DNA from: Cristatella mucedo
Lineage: Eukaryota; Bryozoa; Phylactolaemata; Cristatellidae
Reading direction: 5' to 3'
Assembly (NCBI GenBank): GCA_009760855.2
Contig: WPIO01000173.1
Span: 347,501-411,500, forward strand
DNA: 64,000 nucleotides
The notes below the pieces were generated by a model. That model was not told where the DNA came from. It did no database searches and was given only the letters and a program-made list of their open reading frames with translations. How positions within the stretch are numbered: position 1 is the stretch's first letter; each line of letters starts with the position of its first letter. This document shows, in pieces, positions 45,525 through 56,943 of the stretch. A program made the position numbers and the translations under genes.

Positions 45525-46300
45525 TTTGACAGTAGTGCGTAAGAGATTACATGCCATAGTATAACTGAAGGCTGAACTGCTTAATGTTAGATCAGCCAGG
45601 CAGGCAGCTGCATTAATTTTTCCGGTGGCTGTTCCTCTGTTTATTAGTTATGATTGTGCGCATCCATTTTCGTTCTGATAGTGTTTCAAAGTTCTTTCTA
45701 GATGTTATTGAAGTCATTAAAGTTCATAAATTATTCATTTACAAAAGAAAATGGCACATGCGGAGACGCCGGCGCCACCAGCTGAGAATCAGCACTCTTG
45801 GTGGGAGCTGCAAGCTGAGTACCAGCTCGTTTGGTTTATTCATTGCATTGTTTCCAACCGCTCAGGCCCCAACAGGTTATGAGTCTTGCCACCCACTTCT
45901 CGGAAAGTGTTTACCTATACCTCGTAAAAATCGTGAATCTTACTGATACCGGGCCTTTAGTTCGTATGCTTTCAAAGTCTGGAACTCACTCCCGAGTTGA
46001 GTCACGTCTCCCGACTTGTCAACATTTACAGATAAACTAAAAACGCAAATATTTATCGTAGCATTTAGCTGGTCTCTGTCATTCGTCCTTTATGTGCTCA
46101 TGCGTGCTGACACTTTTTCAACCTCCCACTAACCAAACTTGCATACTGACCGTGTCTATGTAACCCTTAATCATGTTATTCTAGTTGTTCATTGAGCATG
46201 CTACCACTAACAATTCAATCCCGCTTACTTCGCCGCAAATTTGCACCTACAAATAGACTAGGTTCTTTGAGGGCCCTATATCAGATGTACTATTATTATG
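45525..46300 (+). mobile_element. LINE A, 5' UTR joined to ORF2 end
   Basis: 45525-45868 matches the 5' UTR (compare 49885-50225: GTAAGAGATTACATG, TTAGTTATGATTG, GCTGCAAGCTGAGTACCAGC). At about 45869 it jumps to the ORF2 C-terminus (CTCGGAAAGTGTTTACC.. and GGAACTCACTCCCGA), then the 3' UTR and a decayed hairpin at 46235-46280. Confidence 0.7.
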
Positions 46301-46794
46301 GTTACCATAACTATGAGCCAGTAAGAGCTCCTCTCATTCTCGATGCCACCAGGTGCTTAGTAAGGGTAAATGTCCTGAATTATAGTTCTGCTCTCAGATT
46401 TACCTCAAGTTTCCTAAGTGAAAATGTTAATTTAGATCGAATCGCCTAACTTTTAGTGTCCTTTGCAGTGGCTATAAAGCGCCTCGTATTTATCCCGAAC
46501 TTCATTACACTCCACCTAGAACGGAACGGTCTAGGCGTCACCTCATTTATTCTAGACGCTTACTACCACGTTATTATAATGGCAAGTAACCGACAATGCA
46601 GCAATCAATGGCCTATGCCTCGTTAAATCAATAGCCGTTTACATGGCCAAAGGATTTTTGGGCGTGCTACTGGCCTTGAGGTTTACGCTTATTTAATCTC
46701 CAAACCACAGAGCTAATAATATCTGTCGTGAAAACGACAGCTTACCTATAGCCCTGAGCTTTTGTTTAATCGCATTCACTAGAGAGAATAAAAA
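46301..46794. other. Unassigned spacer
   Basis: No gene or repeat recognised. Confidence 0.3.
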
Positions 46795-47420
46795 TAATTA
46801 TGCACTTGATAAAGCACCCATAGAGAACTCAGTATCTTTCTAGGTGCTTTACGTTTGCTGCAAAGCAAACGCGGTCAAATGGTAAGTAATACCATGATTG
46901 AAGAAAAATATGGATAACATGGCTAAAATTGACAGCCACTGGGTCAGCATGCAACTAGGGTTACTGGCAGCATGCACAGTGTCAGCACGCATAAGAACAT
47001 GGAGGACAAATGACAGGGACCCACTAAATGCGGTCCTAAAAAGGCGTGTTTTTAAGTTCTGTTTAAATTTGGTCAAGTCGGGGGATGTTCTGACGCAAGT
47101 TGGGAATGTGTTCCGGGCTTTGGGAGCAAACGAGCTAAATGTACAGTCGCCAAAGGATTTGAGGTTTGTACGATGCTACTCACTACCTCAACTGTTCTCC
47201 TAACTTTCTCTCCTGAAGTCTGTTGGCTACCGTGCTATGCTTCGCCAAAACTTTAACACCCTCTTTTTTGCTTTGTGAGATGACGGAGTCTGTTGGGACT
47301 GCTATTCCGAATGCGTACCGAAAGCCGGGATTTCGTGCTGATTCAACAGGAGATATGCTAGCAGGGTCAATTTTGAGTTTCAGCCTTTTTAATTTCTGAA
47401 TCACAATGGCTTTGCCCATA
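46795..47420 (-). mobile_element. LINE A with a LINE B fragment in the middle
   Basis: 46795-47172 is the LINE A 3' part on the minus strand (hairpin at 46810-46860). 47173-47330 is a scrambled plus-strand LINE B piece (TACTCACTACCTCAACTG, TCTGTTGG, GAATGCGTACCGAAAGCC). 47335-47420 returns to minus-strand LINE A (RT region encoding QKLKRLKLKIDPASISPVESA). Confidence 0.65.
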
Positions 47421-47504
47421 ACTTATAAGTTAGTTGTATCATTAGTTAATTTAAGAAAGTGTACAGCCATCAATGTGCGGATGTCAACATATCATGTAAT
47501 AAAA

Positions 47505-47660
47505 TAAATAAATCTTAGCTGATTGAACAGCCTTTTTTGTATATGTAATGCATTTCCGTCTGTAACTCCACAAAATCATAAAGACCATGTGGGTGTTACG
47601 CTGGAGAGTTTTGTATAGCGCACTCACAGCCTAAGCGGCTTTCGGTACGTATTTGGTAAC
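47505..47660 (-). mobile_element. LINE B 3' end with SINE A type tail
   Basis: The reverse complement runs CCGCTTAGGCTGTGAGTGCG, GTGGAGTTACAGACGGAAATG, CATTACATATACAAAAAAGG, then CTGTTCAATCAGCTAAGATT and TTTATTTATTT. The junction is the same as at 765-780, although the two copies are independent insertions. Confidence 0.75.
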
Positions 47661-49640
47661 TTAACACGTATGTTAGTTTTATAGTCTTAGCCTAAGAAAC
47701 CTCTGTTACACAGGTAATTTCATTTCCTTCCACTTATCCTACTTACCTGAAGTTAAAATTTAAGCGACGACACAGGCACTCGAGTGGGCTCCAGCAAAGG
47801 TGAAAACCGTCTTCCAGCCTAGAGTTGGATGTCCCGGCAGCCCGAGGTCCGTGTCCCAACGTCCATATCTATGCTGTGTCTCCGCTATCTTGCGCGTTCG
47901 CTCGCCTTGCCCCTGCTTATCAGCTACAGCTGATCAAAGGATGCACAGCGTTTCACTTGTAAGAGGCGGCACGTACCCAGACCGCTAGCACACGCCATCT
48001 TAAAATGGCACGTCGAGTGGGCCACACAGACACACCGACAAGAATAGCCCTAAGGCGGAAACGAAACGCTTTGCATGTCGCAGCATTACATGGAAGATAC
48101 AGCAGGAATGGTAGACAGCTAAATAGTAAGCCAGTCTCCACAGGTTTATGGTAGCCTCAGTTGTTCGTATTTGGCAGCAGCTGGCTGCCGGTCTAGTCGG
48201 CTCTAGCTGTGCTACCTGGACCAAGAACAAAGCTCGTGTCGAAAAGTAAAGTTACTAGTTAAAAGTAAGGCCTCGCGCATAATAGGATTAGGCTCGCGGC
48301 GGGATTAGACATGAAAACAAGTTTTCGTTTTTCTAGATCGTTAGTGTAGACGCCTCAAGCTAGGAGGAATTTGGAAAGAATTAAAGGTGGTTGATGAATT
48401 CAAGTTTACCAGCTGACTTTCCCTCCGACTGATATCTGAGTGTCAAAAGAAACTTCCAAATCCGAATGAACCGAATAGACCAGCCGCTCCACAACATCAA
48501 GCTTACTCTATTAATCCAGCTAAATCGAGGCAATAAACCTACCTAAATGGTTTGTGAAGTGAATTAAACTATGTACATGGGCATCTGTAATCAAGAATAT
48601 ACTTCCAAAATTGTTTATCGTTGATCCCTTTAGACATCGGATAAGCTGGAACCAGATTGTTAAAGTACGTTTTTTCTTTCAACCGATAAGTGTAACAGAG
48701 CAAGCAATAAGCCACAGCAAGGAGAATGAGCTGATATAGTAATTTGAGAATAGCAGGAGAGGGCACACATTTTGTGCCTACGGTCGCGACCTGTAAATTC
48801 GCTAGGAAGTAATAAATTGATTTGCATGGTATGTCAGTTTGTGCCCTTGCTTTGAAGAAAACCGTGGTTTCGCCAGCTGCAACGGTACATCCAGCTCACC
48901 GTGGACTTTGTCCAAATTAGTCGCACGGATTTTTCCATTACCTGTCGAAGGCATCGCCTTAGAGGAATAGAGGTAAGTTAGCTGACTCGTTAGCATTGAC
49001 GCATTTGCATAGATCCACAGGGCCACGCCCTAGTACACTTGATGTAGTTTAACTTTGAGGTTTCGAGCTCGACCGTACATGACTAATACCCAAAGGTTTT
49101 CTTACGTGCTCCCTAATAAGTGAAGCTAGTTGACCACATGCTTTAACAGAAGATTTGGAAAACGTCAGCACGGTCGCGTTTACATTGGTCACTTGACACT
49201 TGCTGCAGGTGAGAATTTTTCGAAAATGGTATTTCAGTACTAGGAGTTGGTTGCACACCCTTTAGTAGGCTGTGACTTTCGAGACAATTTTTTATCCCGT
49301 TCATCTTACTGACGCAGAGTTCATGCACAGTTACCACAGTAAACCGCGCGTAATGAGAGGAAGCGGCGCCCAGCTACTGGTTCCCTCAGAGGTTTGCCTC
49401 GACAGTCGTGTCCTCAACCTCGAAACGCCGTATGCGTTAATTTTCGTCTAAAGCGGCAACCAAGCCCATTGTTTAGTGGCTAAAGACTCAAAAAGCACTT
49501 CCAAGCGGGCAAATCGAGAAGACCGTTTTGATGCCAATCGTACCCACACTACGGTGACTATGCCACGCTTGAGCTGGAGACTGAGGCCGCTCGCTTGCAC
49601 TCCCACGGTTCGATCGACAGTCGTCTCTCTTCCATTCAAT
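47661..49640. other. Unassigned 2-kb stretch
   Basis: No recognisable mobile element or conserved gene. Short open frames are present on both strands. One small basic frame (48005-48154) is listed separately. Composition is GC-richer around 47770-48000 and AT-rich from 48290. Confidence 0.3.
48005..48154 (+). CDS. Small basic ORF, 49 aa, uncertain
   Basis: An ATG in a fair context (AAAATGG) opens a 49-codon frame starting MARRVGHTDTPTRIALRRKR and ending in TAG. It is strongly basic. There is no homology, splice or conservation evidence, and it may be chance. Confidence 0.12.
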   Translation: MARRVGHTDTPTRIALRRKRNALHVAALHGRYSRNGRQLNSKPVSTGLW

Positions 49641-49644
49641 TCTA

Positions 49645-49748
49645 TTCTATTGCGTATCACTTTGCAGCAAATGTAAAGCGCCTAGAAAGAGATTAAGTTC
49701 TCTGAGGGCGCTTTATCAAGTGCAATATTATTATTATTATTATTCCAC
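49645..49748 (+). mobile_element. LINE A 3' end
   Basis: GCAAATGTAAAGCGCC through AGAGATTAAGTTCTCTGAGG to seven ATT repeats. It is followed at once by the 5' end of another LINE A (49749). Confidence 0.85.
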
Positions 49749-50465
49749 TTCTCGCCTCCTGACATAAAGGGCTCTTACATGGGTTCGTGGTGGTTTCAGA
49801 ATTCTTCCAAACCGAAGTTCTTGCGAAAATCGTATACGGAAACGATACAGCTAAGACCTGTTTAAAGTTATTCTGACTTTTATTTGAACGTAGCGCCTAA
49901 GAAATTACGTGCCTATGGATATCTAAACGCTTATCGCTTCGGGCTGCTGGGTCTCTCATGCAGGCGGCCGCCTTAGCTACACCGGCGGCTAGTAACCTTC
50001 GTGTTAGTTATGATTGACAGCAGCTGTAATCGCTTCGTCGTCGTTGATCAAATGCATTCCTAGATATTAATGTTGTTACTAAGATTCATTAACCATGCAA
50101 TAACGAAAGAAAATCACCCAGCCGCCGCGGTGGCCGGAACCACCAGGTCAGACGCTGCTCGTTGGGCGGGAACTGCAAGCCGAGTACCCGCTCGTTTGGT
50201 ATTCCTATCATTATCTGGAACCGCTCAGTACGCTCCCCCATATGCGTCACTGTGAATCTCTCTAACTTTGTGGTCATCAGGCTTGTTGTACCTCCATCAG
50301 TCAGACTTAAAGCTTGCCTTTGGAATCCTTGCTCAATGTGCAATAAACCTCTGGTAATAAGCGACCTTATTTCTGAAAATTGTATCGACCTGCTCGCCCT
50401 AACTGAAACCTGGCTAAAATTGAGAAACTGCCAGACAATTAAAGATGTAGCCGAGTTCCAGGGAT
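49749..50465 (+). mobile_element. LINE A 5' part (5' UTR and endonuclease start)
   Basis: The first bases are TTCTCGCCTCCTGACA as at 8688. The 5' UTR is followed by the start of ORF2 (SVRLKACLWNPC, DLISENCIDLLALTETWLK), where the Trp codon is intact in contrast to the stop at 9350. Homology to LINE A fades at about 50465. Confidence 0.8.
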
Positions 50466-50774
50466 CAGAGGCTAGTTCCCGCAAAACCCGCCATACTCCG
50501 GCTACACAGCCGTTCGCCATGACGCCGTGCTGGGATAAGACGAGCGGCGGTCAGGGTAAACCTCTTTATAATAACGCAGGCACCAACAACAACAGGGGAA
50601 CTAACCAAGTCTACAGGGAGGATCATAAGCAAAGCACACTATAGATGCACAAGACGACGGTATCAGTTGGTCAGTCGGCTTCCGCAGTCCTGTCGCTGTA
50701 CCGACTCGGAATCCAACAGTACGAGCGTACGCCGTCCTAAACCCGGCTGGCTGAGTAACTGCTTGGGACATCCG
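50466..50774. other. Unassigned insert between LINE A parts
   Basis: GC-richer sequence interrupting the LINE A (CGGCTACACAGCCGTTCGCC region and 50640-50770). No family recognised. Confidence 0.3.
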
Positions 50775-51252
50775 ATCATGGATGGCAGCAAATTTTCTAA
50801 AACTAAACGATGATAAAACTAACTTACTATTTATGGGCAAAACTTGGGTTATTCAGAAATTGGAAAGGCTGACTTTCAAAATTGGCTCTGCCAGCATATC
50901 TCCAGTTGCATCAGCTCGAAATCTAGGTGTCATATTACAAAGCGACCTCTCGTTAGACGACCACATCAGCTCCACAGCAAATCAGCCTATTTTCAGCTTC
51001 ATAACATTGCTAAAATTAGGGCTTGTTTAGATAAGGATACCACGTCCAAGTTGGTCCATGCATTCGTGACATCTCGTCTCGACTTCTGCAACTCACTGCT
51101 TACAGGCCTACCAGCATGTGCGATCAGGCGATTGCAGCTGGTGCAAAACTCTGCAGCTAGGCTTGTCTGTCGTGAGCGTCGCAGTTGCCACATTACTCCA
51201 CTTCTCGCCGACCTGCACTGGTTACCAGTCAAGCAACGGATTGACTTCAAAA
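50775..51252 (+). mobile_element. LINE A late RT fragment
   Basis: Encodes MAANFLKLNDDKTNLLFMGK and the following region to PVKQRIDFK, with one frameshift. It joins head-to-head with a minus-strand RT fragment at 51253. Confidence 0.8.
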
Positions 51253-51718
51253 ATGCAGCAAGTGAGTTGAGAGAATTTGAGGTGCTCGAAGGCTGGGAGG
51301 GATCAAAGCAAAGGTACAACTGAGTGTCATCCGCATAGAAGTGAAAGCCTAGATTGTGCTTGGCAATCACATCAGCGAGAGGCAGAGTATAAACGGTGAA
51401 AAGGACCGAACCTAGCACAGAGCCCTGAGGTACTCCATATTTTAGAGGTACTTCAGATGATCTTTGTCCATTCACGTCAACACTCTGGAGTCTCCCACTG
51501 AGATAGGACCTGAACCACTGCAGAGCAGTGCCAGTGATGCCCAGGCGAGATGAGAGGCGCTCTAGAAGTACTTTGTGATCGATGGTATCAAAAGCTGCCG
51601 AAAGATCGAGCAAAACAAGAAGAGACACTCTACCCATGTCTGCATTCCTAAGTAGGTCGTTGTATACCCGAAGCAATGCTGACTCTGTGGAGTGATTAGC
51701 TCTAAAGCCAGACTGGAA
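51253..51718 (-). mobile_element. LINE A RT core, inverted relative to its neighbour
   Basis: The minus strand reads LRVYNDLLRNADMGRVSLLV, AAFDTIDHK, YGVPQGSVLGS, FHFYADDTQLYLCFD with the YADD box intact. The junction at 51253 links two parts of the element in opposite orientation, as produced by twin priming or by recombination. Confidence 0.8.
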
Positions 51719-52084
51719 CTTACTCTCCTCTCCTCCTGGTCGGCAGTAAGTGATGTTATTTCAAGCCGCTTACGATCGTAACACTAGTAATTATCCTTCT
51801 CTTTTTTGGAAAATAAATAGGTTACACCTGTCATCTCATACAATAATTTAGACTGCCAGTGCCGAGAGCAGAACAAGCTTGAACATCCTGTGCACTTTCC
51901 TAGGACGGCAGTCAGATTTAGTCATGCCAGGACTTTGGCACCTGCCCGCCCATTATATCCAAGGAAGGATACAGTTTATTTCCCTGTTTATTATTTATCA
52001 AATCGTCACTTACGAAAAGGACTCGAGTTGCGTTTGCTTGCAATTGTCGTGCAGGCTGACTTGGAGGAGTGAACGGCTCTTGAA
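51719..52084. other. Unassigned spacer
   Basis: No recognisable gene or repeat. Confidence 0.3.
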
Positions 52085-53866
52085 TCAAAAAAGACAACAA
52101 GTCCTCTGGACCCTATTCCTACTGTCCTGCTCCTACGTTGCATTGATCTGCTGCTGCCATGCATGAATAACATCGTTAATATGTCATTAGCCTCAGGTCA
52201 GGTCCCAGCACCTTTCAAAAAAGCTGTAGTCAGGCCACTTCTCAAGAAAACTACACTTGAACAAGAGAACTTGAGCAACTACCGCCCAGTTTCGCTTCTA
52301 CCATTCCTATCAAAGACACTCGAACGGGTCGTGGCGGACCAGCTGAACTCGTATATCAAAACCTCACACCTTGCTAGTAAGTTCCAGTCTAGCTTTAGAG
52401 CTAATCACTCCACAGAGTCAGCATTTCTTAGGGTATACAACGACCTACTTAGGAATGCAGACATTGGTAGAGTGTCTCTGCTTGTTTTGCTTGATCTTTC
52501 GGCAGCTTTTGATACCATCGATCACAAAGTTCTTCTAGAGCGCCTCTCATCTCGCCTGGGCATCACTGGCACTGCTCTGCAGTGGTTCAGGTCATATCTC
52601 AGTGGGAGACTCCAGAGTATTGACATAATGGACAAAGATCATCTGAAGTACCTCTGAAATATGGAGTACCTCAGGGCTCAGTGCTAGGTCCGGTTCTTTT
52701 CACGGTTTATACTCTGCCTCTTGCTGATGCGATTGCCAAGCACAATCTAGGCTTTCACTTCTATGCAGATGACACTCAGTTGTACCTTTGCTTTGATCCC
52801 TCCCAGCCTTCGAGCACCTCAAATTCTCTAAACTTACTTGCTGCATGCATTGATGACATCCGATCATGGATGGCAGCAAATTTTCTAAAACTTAACGATG
52901 ATAAAACTAACTTACTAGTTATGGGCAAACCCATTGTGATCCAGAGATTGGAAAGGCTGACTCTCAAAATTGGTTCTGCCAGCATATCTCCAGTTCAATC
53001 AGCTCGAAATCTAGGTGTCATACTCTAAAGCGACCTCTCGTTAGACGACCATATCAGCTCAACAGTCAAATCCGCCTATTTTCAGCTTCATAACATAGCT
53101 AAAATTCGGGCTTGTTTAGATAAAGATACCACGTCCAAGTTGGTCCATGCATTCGTGACATCTCGTCTCGACTTCTGCAACTCACTGCTTACTGGCCTAC
53201 CAGCATGTGCGATCAGGCGATTGCAGCTGGTGCAAAACTGTGCAGCTAGGCTTGTCTGTCGTGAGCGTCGCAGTTGCCACACTACTCCACTTCTCGCCGA
53301 CCTGCACTGGCTACCAATCAAGCAACGGATTGACTTCAAGGTTTTGTCCCTCACTTTTAGATCCCTTATTCTATGGCTCCAGCCTATCTGTCAGATAGAC
53401 TACCCCATCAGGCTAAGCGTCGTACCACCGGCTTTTTGGAATCCAACAGTCTACAAATACCTCATACAAACCTTAAATCCTTTGGAGACCGTGCATTTAG
53501 TTCATATGCTCCCAAAGCCTGGAACTCCCTCCCGACCTGCGTCAGAACATCCTCTGACCTGACCACATTTAAAAGGAACCTAAAAACACACCTATTTAGG
53601 ACAGCATTTAGTGGGTCCCTGTGATTCGTCCTTGATGTGCTTATGCGTGCTGACACTGTGCATGCTGCCACTAACCACATTTGCATGCTGACCCTGTGCA
53701 TGCCACCCCTAACCATATTATTCATTTCGTTTGTTTTTCAAACATGATTTTACTTACCATTCAATGGCATTTCACTTTACAGCAAATGTAAAGCGCTTAG
53801 AGAGAGATTAAGTTCTCTGAGGGTGCTTTATAAAGTGAATTATTATTATTATTATTATTATTGAAT
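52085..53866 (+). mobile_element. LINE A, best-preserved RT copy
   Basis: From TCAAAAAAGACAACAAGTCC in the pre-RT linker to the hairpin (53785-53835) and ATT repeats. Frames 52163-52657, 52681-53028 and 53140-53624 cover RT (NYRPVSLLPFLSKTLERVV, AAFDTIDH, PQGSVLGPVLF, FYADDTQLY intact), thumb and C-terminus (FGDRAFSSYAPKAWNSLP). Only two frameshifts (near 52635 and 53360) and one stop (53028) separate it from an open ORF over this part. The 5' half is missing. Confidence 0.85.
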
Positions 53867-55232
53867 GTCTTGAATGTCCGAAAGTGGCAACGACGACGGC
53901 AATGTCACTGCCCTAGCTCTGCTAGATCTGACTGCTGCCTTCGACACCATTTATCACGAAGTTCTGCTTGAAAGATTGAGAACAACGATCGGTCTAGCAG
54001 ACGAAGTACTAGCGTGGTTTAAATCGTACTTGTCTGATCGTGTTCAATCCATGTCCTGTGGGGGTCTGGTCTTAAACACGAGAAGGGTCACCTGTGAAGT
54101 CCCTCAAGGGTCTGCACTCGGTCCCTTGCTGTTCGTCATTTATACACAACCACTGGGTAAAGTGATTAAGGATCATGGAATTGGAAATCAATTCTATGCT
54201 GACGATACTCGGTTGTACTTGTCGGTCAAACCATCGGAATCTGCTGTGGCAACTTAGAAACTGAATGCTTACCTTGCCAACATTCGATCATGGATGTCGG
54301 AAAACTTCCTGAAATTAAATGACGATAAAACCGAACTGCTGCTCATAGGATACCAAAAGCGTGTTGCTGGATTAAAATGCTTTGCCCTTCTAATAGGTGA
54401 TGCTATTGTGCGACCATCACCACGTGCTCGAAATTTAGGCGTCGCTTTCGACAGCTACCTTAATTTCAAAAGCTTCATTCAGAAGTCTGTCTCTACAGCT
54501 AGCTGTCACGTCAGATCCCTATCCAAGATCTGGAGCCGTCTCCCACAGTTGTTTGTAAAGAATTTAACCAGCTCTTTAGCTTTGTTTCGGCTTGATTACT
54601 GTAATTCCTTTTTGGCTGGACTGCCAAAGAAAGCTAATATGCCACTGCACCGGACTTTGAATATGGCTGCGAGGGTAGTCTTCATATCCCAGAGGTTTGA
54701 GCACGTGTCTCCTTTGCTTAAAGAGCTAGGATAGATGCCGGTTGAGCGACGGACACAGAGCAAAATTCTTATGCTGACCCACAAGGCCCGCCACAGCTTG
54801 GCTCCTTCGTACCTAGCTGAACTGCTGCATCAGCTATAGCCTGTTCACGCCCTCAGGTAATGTGTGGACAATAAATTAGCTGTCCTATTCATCCGCTTAA
54901 AGAACGTTGGCGACAGAAACTTTAGCTGCGCAGGTCCTAGACTGTGGAACTCGCTTCCACAATACATAGGCAACGACAACTACTCTCCTACTGCCGACCA
55001 TGACACATCCTTTTCAGCAGTCCTGAGCTTATACTTTCATGCTACTCACTACCTAAGCTGCTCTCCTGACTCTGCTATGCTTCTCACTTTCTCTTTGTTA
55101 CGGGAGACAAAGTCTGTTGACCATAGAATGCGTACCGAAAGCCGCTTAGGCTGTGATTGTGCTATACAAAACTCTCCTGCATAACACCCACATGGTCTTT
55201 ATGACTTTGTGGAGTTACAGACGGAGATACAA
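53867..55232 (+). mobile_element. LINE family B, longest copy
   Basis: A second non-LTR family. The RT starts just before LLDLTAAFDTI, then EVPQGSALGPLLF, NQFYADDTRLYL, MSENFLKLNDDKTELLLIGY, the C-terminal RLWNSLPQYI and SLLRETKSV, then the 3' UTR with GTGGAGTTACAGACGGAGAT and ACAACAACA. Stops at 54256, 54733 and 54856 disrupt it. The 3' end lacks the GCGCC hairpin of family A. It directly follows the ATT tail of the LINE A at 52085-53866. Confidence 0.85.
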
Positions 55233-55339
55233 CAACAACAGGCGGGTTTTATTGCTTTCTCACTCTACTTTACGCCGGCTTAACTGCTCACATCGTTGCG
55301 GTTTCAATGATTGTGTATCCGTGTTTCAACGCAATACTT

Positions 55340-55472
55340 GATTTTACTCACCGTTCAATGGCATTTCCCTTTGCAGCAAATGTAAAGCGCATAGAGAGAG
55401 AGATTAAGTTCTATGAGGGCGCTTTATCAAGTGCATTATTATTATTATTATTATTATTATTATCATCATTAG
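55340..55472 (+). mobile_element. LINE A 3' end
   Basis: TTTGCAGCAAATGTAAAGCG, hairpin and about nine ATT repeats. Confidence 0.85.
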
Positions 55473-55840
55473 TTTCTCTGGTACCTGCCAGACCTTTGCC
55501 ATGACTACCAATTTTCAAGGTCCTGCACTTGTGTAAAACAAAATTAGGTCAAGGTCTTCTACAAAAATTTTGGTCTCAGAATCTCCTCGAAATAGCACTT
55601 TAAACATCGACCAACGGAAGGTTCCATGCATCCACTGTGTGGCTATCATAAGCCACTCAAATAAATGCCAAAAGTCTTACTTTTTACTGCGTCGTAGGCA
55701 GCTTCATCCGTGTACACTTTGAGTGCGTTTGGACTGCAGCATCGATCTTATAAAATGGGATATAAATGCAGGGAAGCAGCTACTTACATGTTATGTCGTA
55801 AAGCTCAAAGACAATGCAACTTCAACGAAACAGAAAGTAC
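55473..55840. other. Downstream flank of TRIM exon, unassigned
   Basis: On the minus strand this is the putative intron after the TRIM exon. A donor-like ATGTAAGT sits at 55785-55792 (minus) soon after TTTGAG; a 16-nt exon between them would keep phase, but I do not trust it. No propeller exon is found here. Confidence 0.3.
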
Positions 55841-56943
55841 CTGTGCACAGCTTAGGTTGTCCAATCCATGCTTCTGTTATCTGATATAAATCATCCGGAG
55901 GGTGAACATTCATGTGCACAAGTTTCATAGCGTCTACTGGTTCTTTGAGGCTTGACAGGCGCTCGTCTAAATCATGCAGCTGTGACCTCAAGGTTTTCAG
56001 CTGGATTAGCAGTCCAACGAGATCCTCAGAGTTCAAGGCCAGACTGCAGTACCTGCCCACATAGCTGACTCTTTGCTCTAACAGCCGTACACCTCAGCTC
56101 AGAGGCTTTTGTTTTAAGGGTGTCGTAGCAATCTTTTAGTTCTTTCTCGGCGTTTTCGCAAGCCCAGCTCACTGCATCAGTGGCACATTTCTTAGCAGCT
56201 TTCAAAGTGGCTAGGTTACTTTCACGTGCTGACGTCAGATCCTCCTCGAGCTTCGCACGGAGGTCGAGAATGGAAGATGAGCTGCTAATATTAGTGATGA
56301 GACGCTGGATGCTGTCTTTTATCTTGACTAATCTGTCTCTCGCTTCCAGATCAGTCGCTAGTTTTGTCACTAGTGTTGTGTCGTGATTATCTTTAATGCA
56401 ACTTGGTAAGGCACACTCCAGGCATGCGGCTTTTTCGCAGGAAAAGCAGACGAGCTCCCGCTCTCTCTTGTGCTCGGAGCAGCGCCGCTCAGGCAATCTG
56501 AGGAGCCTAGAGCAGTCTGTGGTCTCATCAATGCGGATGCCTATGTGATTTGAGATGTGCTTTTTGTGCTCTCCAAAGCATCGCTGACACATGGATTTTG
56601 AGCAATTAGTGCACCAGAAATCTGCCAGCGAGTCGTCGGTGGTTTCATCTTGGGAGCAGACAGAGCAAGTGTGCGATTTCCGCAGGGCAGTGAGCCTCTA
56701 AACTTCAGCAGATAGGATCAAGTTCTCACAGTCGGTGGTGACGGAGCTTGCTACCAGACACTCTGGGCAGGTGACGTCGTTGCCACCGAGCATTCTGGCT
56801 TCTCCTTCCAAGCACAATCTGCAGACGCTATGAAGACAATGAAGCAGCACTGAATTCTGCAGCGTATTTTTGCAAATTACACATGTAATTAAGTCTTCGC
56901 AATCTGGCTTGTCTCCAATATTTTTTGCTGCGATTTCCGACAT
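55841..56943 (-). pseudogene. Second TRIM N-terminal exon (RING, B-boxes, coiled coil) with amber stop and frameshift
   Basis: Homologous to exon 1 of the TRIM gene at 14682. MSEIAAKNIG starts at 56943. The RING is at residues 21-62 (C21, C24, C36, H38, C41, C44, C59, C62). The frame continues into B-box 1 (CSVCSQ..CTNCSKSMCQRC), B-box 2 (RCSEHKRERELVCFSC) and a coiled coil, but TAG at 56700-56698 (codon 82) interrupts it between RING and B-box. A frameshift near 56035 separates the coiled-coil end (VLQSGLEL) from NSEDLVGLL. The exon ends TEAWIGQPKLCTG at donor ACAG|GTACTT (55841/55840), the same position and phase as in the intact gene. No linker or propeller exon follows within the next kilobases. 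A decayed gene is most likely; readthrough or a truncated RING-only protein is the alternative. Confidence 0.75.
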
